Assembly (NCBI GenBank): GCA_937891475.1
Contig: CALATC010000249.1
Span: 1-18,254 of the forward strand
DNA: 18,254 nucleotides
From: an uncultured Granulicatella sp.
GTDB taxonomy: Bacteria > Bacillota > Bacilli > Lactobacillales > Aerococcaceae
Direction: 5' to 3'
Shown: one piece after another, positions 15,479 through 18,254 of the stretch
Layout: every line of letters begins with the position of its first letter
How positions within the stretch are numbered: position 1 is the first letter of the stretch
Program-made: the position numbers and the translations under genes
Notes under the pieces: model-generated
The model's database searches: none
Seen by the model: the letters and a program-made list of their open reading frames with translations, nothing else
Told to the model about the DNA's origin: nothing

Positions 15479-15487
15479 TGTTATAAT
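15479..15487 (+). promoter_or_regulatory. Extended -10 promoter just after the late terminator
   Basis: TGTTATAAT is a perfect TGn-TATAAT extended -10 element. No good -35 is present; the nearest is TTGTTG at 15461-15466 with a short 15-base spacer. A transcript would begin near 15494 and meet the terminator at 15524-15547. Confidence 0.5.
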
Positions 15488-15493
15488 AGTATT

Positions 15494-15547
15494 GGTTTTG
15501 AGAATAGCCTTCATAGGTAGACGCCGCCCTTTTATGGGCGGTTTTTT
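15494..15547 (+). ncRNA. Candidate ~54-nt small RNA
   Basis: The segment runs from the expected start of the extended -10 promoter to a strong terminator and contains no credible reading frame. It could be an independent small RNA or an attenuated leader for the accessory operon downstream. Inferred only from promoter and terminator spacing. Confidence 0.3.
15524..15547 (+). terminator. Rho-independent terminator (CCGCCC/GGGCGG)
   Basis: A 6-bp all-GC stem (15524-15529 with 15536-15541) has a TTTTAT loop and is followed by six T. It insulates the accessory operon promoter from upstream transcription. Confidence 0.88.
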
Positions 15548-15584
15548 ATTTTGCAAAAAAAACTAAATTTCTTTATCAAAAGTG

Positions 15585-15613
15585 TTGACTTATTATGGTA
15601 CATGTACTATAAT
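15585..15613 (+). promoter_or_regulatory. Consensus sigma-A promoter of the accessory operon
   Basis: TTGACT (15585-15590) and TATAAT (15608-15613) are separated by exactly 17 bases. The start would fall near 15620, with a purine-rich ribosome site (AAGGAAAGGAAG) before the ATG at 15646. This is the best promoter in the window and allows expression independent of the late operon. Confidence 0.88.
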
Positions 15614-15614
15614 A
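15591..15614 (+). promoter_or_regulatory. 24-bp dyad covering the spacer and -10 box: candidate operator
   Basis: Half-site TATTATGGTACA is followed by TGTACTATAATA. The halves are inverted repeats with 11 of 12 positions matching, centred on the perfect palindrome GTACATGTAC (15598-15607). A dimeric repressor bound here would block the promoter. The regulator is not identified. Confidence 0.6.
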
Positions 15615-15645
15615 TAAATGAAGATAAGGAAAGGAAGTAAGAACA

Positions 15646-15981
15646 ATGAAAAAAGAACTTATGACAAACGCATGGGAAATCGCTAAAAACGCCGCTAAAA
15701 AATTCGGCGGCAAAGCTATTGAATATATTGCAGGAGCTATGAAAATGGCATGGACTGCTATCAAAGATAATGACACTAGCCTTGCTAAATTCCAAGCAGT
15801 TGAAGCTAAAATGCGTAAATCTGGTAAATGGTCAATGATCCAAGTGCTAGACGCTGCTAAAGTGGTTAACTTCAACGAAGTAATGCACAAAGTAGGTGCT
15901 TACTACGGTATCGAAGTAGTAGCTGACGGTTCTAACATTGGGACTTACTACATTTCTGAAAAAGTTTGGGAGGTAGCATAA
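15646..15981 (+). CDS. Accessory protein A of unknown function, first gene of the post-lysin operon
   Basis: This 111-residue soluble-looking protein is not one I recognise with a function. The N-terminal 40 residues form an amphipathic helical motif (AWEIAKNAAKKFGGKAIEYI, then AMKMAW). I believe this motif recurs in small phage, plasmid and ICE proteins of Firmicutes, but I cannot name a family. The C-terminal half is mixed alpha/beta and rich in Val and Tyr (VGAYYGIEVVADGSNIGTYY). It has its own consensus promoter with a dyad operator, and its stop overlaps the next start as TAATG. Position between lysin and attP is typical of a lysogenic-conversion or defence-modulating gene. That role is inference from place only. 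Confidence 0.8.
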   Translation: MKKELMTNAWEIAKNAAKKFGGKAIEYIAGAMKMAWTAIKDNDTSLAKFQAVEAKMRKSGKWSMIQVLDAAKVVNFNEVMHKVGAYYGIEVVADGSNIGTYYISEKVWEVA

Positions 15982-16358
15982 TGGCTAATGCACAAGAAAA
16001 AGCAACTAAAAAATGGAACGAGCAAAACAGAGAGCACCGCAATTACTTGTCAAAACGCTCGTCCGCTCGTAGCTTTATCAGAAATCATGCTACAGGCTCG
16101 GATTTGAACGAGCTAGAGGAATTGATTGCAGAAAGAAGGTATGCACTTATGACTGAGACTGAAAAAGAAATCAAACAATTAATCGAAGATGTCTATGCAG
16201 AAGAATTGAAAGAACAATCTTGGGAAGATGTCGCTGACATGCTCGACTTTTGGAGAGATAAAGACGGCCATCTTCTAATAGAGGGTCGTGGCATGAAACC
16301 AATCGACGGTGTGGATTATGTGGGCTACGCTGATAATGGTGTAATCTGGGAACGATAA
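15981..16358 (+). CDS. Accessory protein B of unknown function, second gene of the post-lysin operon
   Basis: The 125-residue charged protein has a helical N-terminal half (KKWNEQNREHRNYLSKRSSA, then RSFIRNHATGSDLNELEELI). This half resembles a short domain I associate with small accessory proteins of streptococcal and lactococcal phages and plasmids. The C-terminal part (DFWRDKDGHLLIEGRGMKPI) is different and ends in a Gly/Tyr-rich tail. No membrane segment is visible. The start chosen is ATG at 15981, overlapping the previous stop by one base, with GGGAGGT at 15968-15974. A TTG at 15966 lies before that site and is rejected. A terminator follows directly. Tight coupling suggests that A and B act together. 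Function unknown. Confidence 0.8.
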   Translation: MANAQEKATKKWNEQNREHRNYLSKRSSARSFIRNHATGSDLNELEELIAERRYALMTETEKEIKQLIEDVYAEELKEQSWEDVADMLDFWRDKDGHLLIEGRGMKPIDGVDYVGYADNGVIWER

Positions 16359-16360
16359 AA

Positions 16361-16386
16361 GACTAGGGTTATCCTAGCCTTTTTGT
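16361..16386 (+). terminator. Terminator of the accessory operon
   Basis: GACTAGG pairs with CCTAGCC (one mismatch near the base) around a short GTTAT-type loop, followed by five T. It starts 3 bases after the stop of the second accessory gene. Confidence 0.75.
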
Positions 16387-16460
16387 GTATTAACGATAAA
16401 TCATTAGACATTTAATCTAAATAGAGGTACACTATAGATAGTCATTTTTATTTGTTTCTA

Positions 16461-16497
16461 GTCGCTTGGTTTTATTCTGTTATCAAACGACTTTTTT
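16461..16497 (+). terminator. Second hairpin with T run on the + strand
   Basis: GTCGCTTG (16461-16468) pairs with CAAACGAC (16484-16491) with one mismatch, followed by six T. It may be a backup terminator that stops late transcripts from running into the integrase, or a structure belonging to attP. Confidence 0.5.
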
Positions 16498-16686
16498 GTC
16501 CACCTTTCTGTCCACCTTTTTCAAAAAACTACGAAAATAAATAAAAATAAAAACTATAAAAACCTAGCAAAATCAAGTATTTATAGTTTTCATTTATTTT
16601 TATATTCTACATCTTTTCGTTGGCAGGGGACATTTTTAAGCCTTTAACCATGCGGTTTTAAGCCATTCTGTCCACATTCTGTCCAC
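16497..16686. other. Candidate phage attachment region (attP) with paired direct repeats
   Basis: TGTCCAC occurs four times in the same orientation, in two close pairs: 16497-16503 and 16509-16515, then 16669-16675 and 16680-16686. The longer consensus is TGTCCAC(A/C)TT. The pairs flank about 150 bases next to the integrase stop, with the right pair inside the last codons of int. Such an arrangement is what arm-type integrase sites around a core look like. The crossover core cannot be named without the host attB. Confidence 0.5.
16550..16590 (-). terminator. AT-only inverted repeat downstream of int
   Basis: AAAACTATAAA (16550-16560) and TTTATAGTTTT (16580-16590) are perfect 11-bp inverted repeats with a 19-base loop. 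On the minus strand the hairpin is followed by a T-rich stretch, so it can serve as the int terminator. It also lies in the centre of the candidate attP and may be part of the core. Confidence 0.5.
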
Positions 16687-17723
16687 ATTTGTTTTATTTT
16701 TTCGTCGTTTCGTGATTTCTGCTCTTGTAATTGGTGGGCATAGACTTCCAGTGTGATGTTTAGATTCTCATGCCCTAAAACTTGCGATACAGAAATTAAG
16801 TCAATATCGTGGGCTATTAAGTAGCTAGCGTAAGTGTGCCTTAACGAGTGGACACGTACTTCACGCCCAACAATTTTACGCAAGGTCTTATTAACTGCAT
16901 TGTTGGATAACGAGGGTAGCAGTCTACCGTCCTCGGTAGGTGGTAGCTGGTCGATAAAATTTATAAAATCATCATCAAGCGCTATCTCTCGGATACTGCT
17001 TTTTGTTTTGGTCGGTAGAAAACCAGTATTATTTTTATAGTCCCATGTTTTATTAACAGATAACATGCCAGTATCTCGGTTGATATCATCCACTGTCAAG
17101 CCTAGACACTCAGCAAATCGGATACCAGTTTTTGCGATAATATAGAGTGCTGCATAAGACGCATATTCTGGATGCTTGCTTGTCTCGTAGATCAATCGCT
17201 CGTATTCCTCGATCTCTAGGAATTTGGTTTCAATATCACGCCCTTTGTTCTTAGCATTGATTTTGGCGAACTTGCAAAAGTTACGCTTGATATAGCCTTC
17301 ATGCACTGCCATTTCAACGCATGATTTGACATGCACATTAAAACGCTCGACAGTATCTTGAGCGTGAGTTTTAGCGTAGCTATTCAGCACACGTTGGTAC
17401 TGTGTAGCAGTGACAGATTTTAGTTTCTTGTCGCCAAAAAATAATTCTATTTTGCGTTGAGTGTTGATGTATGCCTTGTAAGTTATTTTAGAAACGGTGG
17501 GTTTCTTATAGACTTCACACCACTGCTTGAAATAAGCGTAAAGAGTAATATCTTCATCAACATTCAAGCCGTCTTGTATTTTCAGCTCCATCTCAGCAGC
17601 AGCCTTGATGGCTTCAGATTTAGTACGGAAACCACCCTTTGACTTTGGTTTGCGTTTCCCAGTCGAATCGTAGTAGTTTATCCGATACTCCCAACCGTTT
17701 TCTCGTTTACGATATGATGCCAT
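16644..17723 (-). CDS. int: Tyrosine-family phage integrase
   Basis: This 359-residue site-specific recombinase integrates and, with an excisionase, excises the phage. The N-terminus (SYRKRENGWEYRINYYDSTG) is an AP2-like arm-binding domain. A SAM-like core-binding domain spans about 60-155, and the catalytic domain lies at about 165-335. Catalytic residues visible are Arg202 (TGIRFAECLGL), Lys239 or Lys241, His292 and Arg295 (HSLRHTYASYL), His318 (LGHENL) and nucleophile Tyr328 (LEVYAH). Length and sequence style match integrases of S. thermophilus temperate phages. AGAGGA at 17731-17736 lies 7 bases before the ATG. The 3' end contains two TGTCCAC repeats of the putative attP. No clear minus-strand promoter was found directly upstream. 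Confidence 0.95.
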   Translation of the reverse strand: MASYRKRENGWEYRINYYDSTGKRKPKSKGGFRTKSEAIKAAAEMELKIQDGLNVDEDITLYAYFKQWCEVYKKPTVSKITYKAYINTQRKIELFFGDKKLKSVTATQYQRVLNSYAKTHAQDTVERFNVHVKSCVEMAVHEGYIKRNFCKFAKINAKNKGRDIETKFLEIEEYERLIYETSKHPEYASYAALYIIAKTGIRFAECLGLTVDDINRDTGMLSVNKTWDYKNNTGFLPTKTKSSIREIALDDDFINFIDQLPPTEDGRLLPSLSNNAVNKTLRKIVGREVRVHSLRHTYASYLIAHDIDLISVSQVLGHENLNITLEVYAHQLQEQKSRNDEKIKQMWTECGQNGLKPHG

Positions 17724-17740
17724 TGTTTAGTCCTCTATTA

Positions 17741-17749
17741 TGGTATAAT
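17741..17749 (+). promoter_or_regulatory. Extended -10 promoter opposite the int leader
   Basis: TGGTATAAT is a perfect TGn-TATAAT element on the + strand, 18 bases beyond the int start codon. The -35 is weak (TTGTTT at 17723-17728, short spacer). The ten bases TATTATGGTA at 17736-17745 are identical to a half-site of the dyad at 15591-15600. Confidence 0.5.
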
Positions 17750-17755
17750 AAAAGG

Positions 17756-17819
17756 GTGGTGGTATTAATCTCACACACTCCCTTGATATAGTTTGGCCAG
17801 TCGAAAGACTGGTTTTTTT
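17756..17819 (+). ncRNA. Candidate ~64-nt small RNA antisense to the int upstream region
   Basis: The segment links the extended -10 element to a strong terminator at 17797-17819 and has no reading frame of note. Any minus-strand message running from the membrane-protein gene into int would be complementary to it. Its ACTCCCTT stretch (17777-17784) also resembles an anti-Shine-Dalgarno sequence. A regulatory role on int is inference. Confidence 0.4.
17797..17819 (+). terminator. Strong + strand terminator with GAAA loop
   Basis: CCAGTC and GACTGG form a 6-bp stem closed by a GAAA tetraloop, followed by seven T. Its orientation does not serve the minus-strand genes on either side, so it implies a + strand transcript starting between here and int. 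Confidence 0.85.
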
Positions 17820-17825
17820 ATTGGG

Positions 17826-18241
17826 TTAATCCATAAGCCCTTGTTGTTTAGCCCACTCAACTTGACTATCATGCCAGTTTTCGCGTGCTTGTTGGTCTGA
17901 TTGTTCTCTTGCTATCTCAGGAGAATCGGAAGGCACTCCACCATACCCCGGAGTATACCCATATTGTTCAGTTGCTTGGTCTACTTGTGATTGCGTAGGG
18001 CCTACACCGTCAATAGGTTTTTCTTGCTGAGGTTGAGAAGCTTCGGTTTGCGTCTGTTCTTGCGGTTGCTCTAAACTTGAACTGCTAGAAACTTTTGAGG
18101 TCGAAGAAGAACTATGCTTGCTTGACTTTTTGGAGTGTTTTGTTACTTTGACAGTCTTAGACTGTTTTGTTTCCTTCGGTTCCTTCCCAGACCGTGGCAC
18201 AAACATTAAGCCAAGACAGAATAAAACTATAATTGTTAAGA
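17826..18241 (-). CDS. Membrane-anchored Ser/Lys/Gln-rich protein of the lysogeny module (5' truncated)
   Basis: The frame continues upstream of the first Met at 18206 as LTIIVLFCLGLMFVP, a hydrophobic anchor, and then runs into adapter sequence. The true start is therefore missing. After the anchor comes a basic, Ser-rich segment (KHSKKSSKHSSSSTSKVSSS), then a Gln/Glu-rich linker and a C-terminal part with GYTPGYGGVPSDSP and a helical end (ENWHDSQVEWAKQQG). The cysteine does not sit in a good lipobox, so a membrane-spanning anchor is more likely than a lipid. It occupies the slot upstream of int where phage TP-J34 carries its superinfection-exclusion lipoprotein Ltp, but no Ltp-type repeat is seen. 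Exclusion is a possible role, not shown. Confidence 0.7.
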
Positions 18242-18254
18242 CTGTCTCTTATAC
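18242..18254. other. Sequencing adapter remnant (Nextera/Tn5 mosaic end)
   Basis: The last 13 bases, CTGTCTCTTATAC, are identical to the first 13 of the Nextera read-through adapter CTGTCTCTTATACACATCT. Their place at the very end of the sequence marks them as an assembly artefact, not phage DNA. Confidence 0.9.

Noticed and set aside
15432..15566. 44-codon + strand frame encoding a hydrophobic peptide (MVVVVEASAFCWGFF...), possible toxin-like gene
   Set aside because: It has no good ribosome site and runs through two terminators, so its Phe codons are simply the T runs.
15576..15890. Minus-strand frames opposite accessory protein A, considered as an antisense partner
   Set aside because: They cross the consensus + strand promoter, have no ribosome site and read as hydrophobic shadow sequence.
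16387..16643. tRNA gene or tRNA 3' end as attP core
   Set aside because: No T-arm sequence, acceptor stem or CCA end could be matched; the core may still derive from a host gene that cannot be identified here.

Overview
The window is a fragment of a temperate siphovirus of a Streptococcus host. The evidence is the gene order (tape measure, Dit, Tal, DUF859-type minor structural protein, two holins, CHAP+GH25 endolysin), the AAGGAG-type ribosome binding sites, the moderately AT-rich base composition and a 359-residue tyrosine integrase resembling those of S. thermophilus phages such as Sfi21 and TP-J34. It reads as one assembled contig rather than a complete genome. It opens inside the tape measure gene, and its last 13 bases are the start of a Nextera/Tn5 mosaic-end adapter, so the rightmost gene is cut artificially.

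Layout. 1-9914: tail tip genes on the + strand, namely a tape measure protein with two built-in murein hydrolase domains, a long Dit, and a 1453-residue Tal with collagen-like repeats and carbohydrate-binding-like modules. 9916-12212: a DUF859-type minor structural/adhesion protein and a small unknown protein. 12257-15356: the lysis cassette, with two holins and an endolysin. Between them sit three small genes that look like baseplate or fibre parts rather than lysis proteins. 15357-15645: an intergenic control region with two terminators, an extended -10 promoter and a consensus sigma-A promoter covered by a 24-bp dyad. 15646-16358: a two-gene accessory operon of unknown function. 16359-16643: terminators and a candidate attP with paired direct repeats. 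16644-17723: the integrase on the minus strand. 17724-17825: a candidate short + strand RNA opposite the int leader. 17826-18241: a truncated membrane-anchored protein on the minus strand.

How it fits together. The tail genes, holins and lysin form one tightly packed late operon with 1-13 bp gaps or overlaps almost throughout. The integrase lies beside the lysis end with its 3' end facing it. In an integrated prophage these ends lie at opposite borders, so the fragment most likely represents a circular, excised or virion-derived genome with an intact attP. The accessory operon next to attP has its own promoter and terminator, which is typical of morons that can be expressed from a prophage.

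The least explained parts are the accessory operon with its dyad operator, the motif-sharing small genes inside the lysis cassette, and the two candidate small RNAs. No CRISPR array, tRNA, IS element or diversity-generating retroelement was seen.
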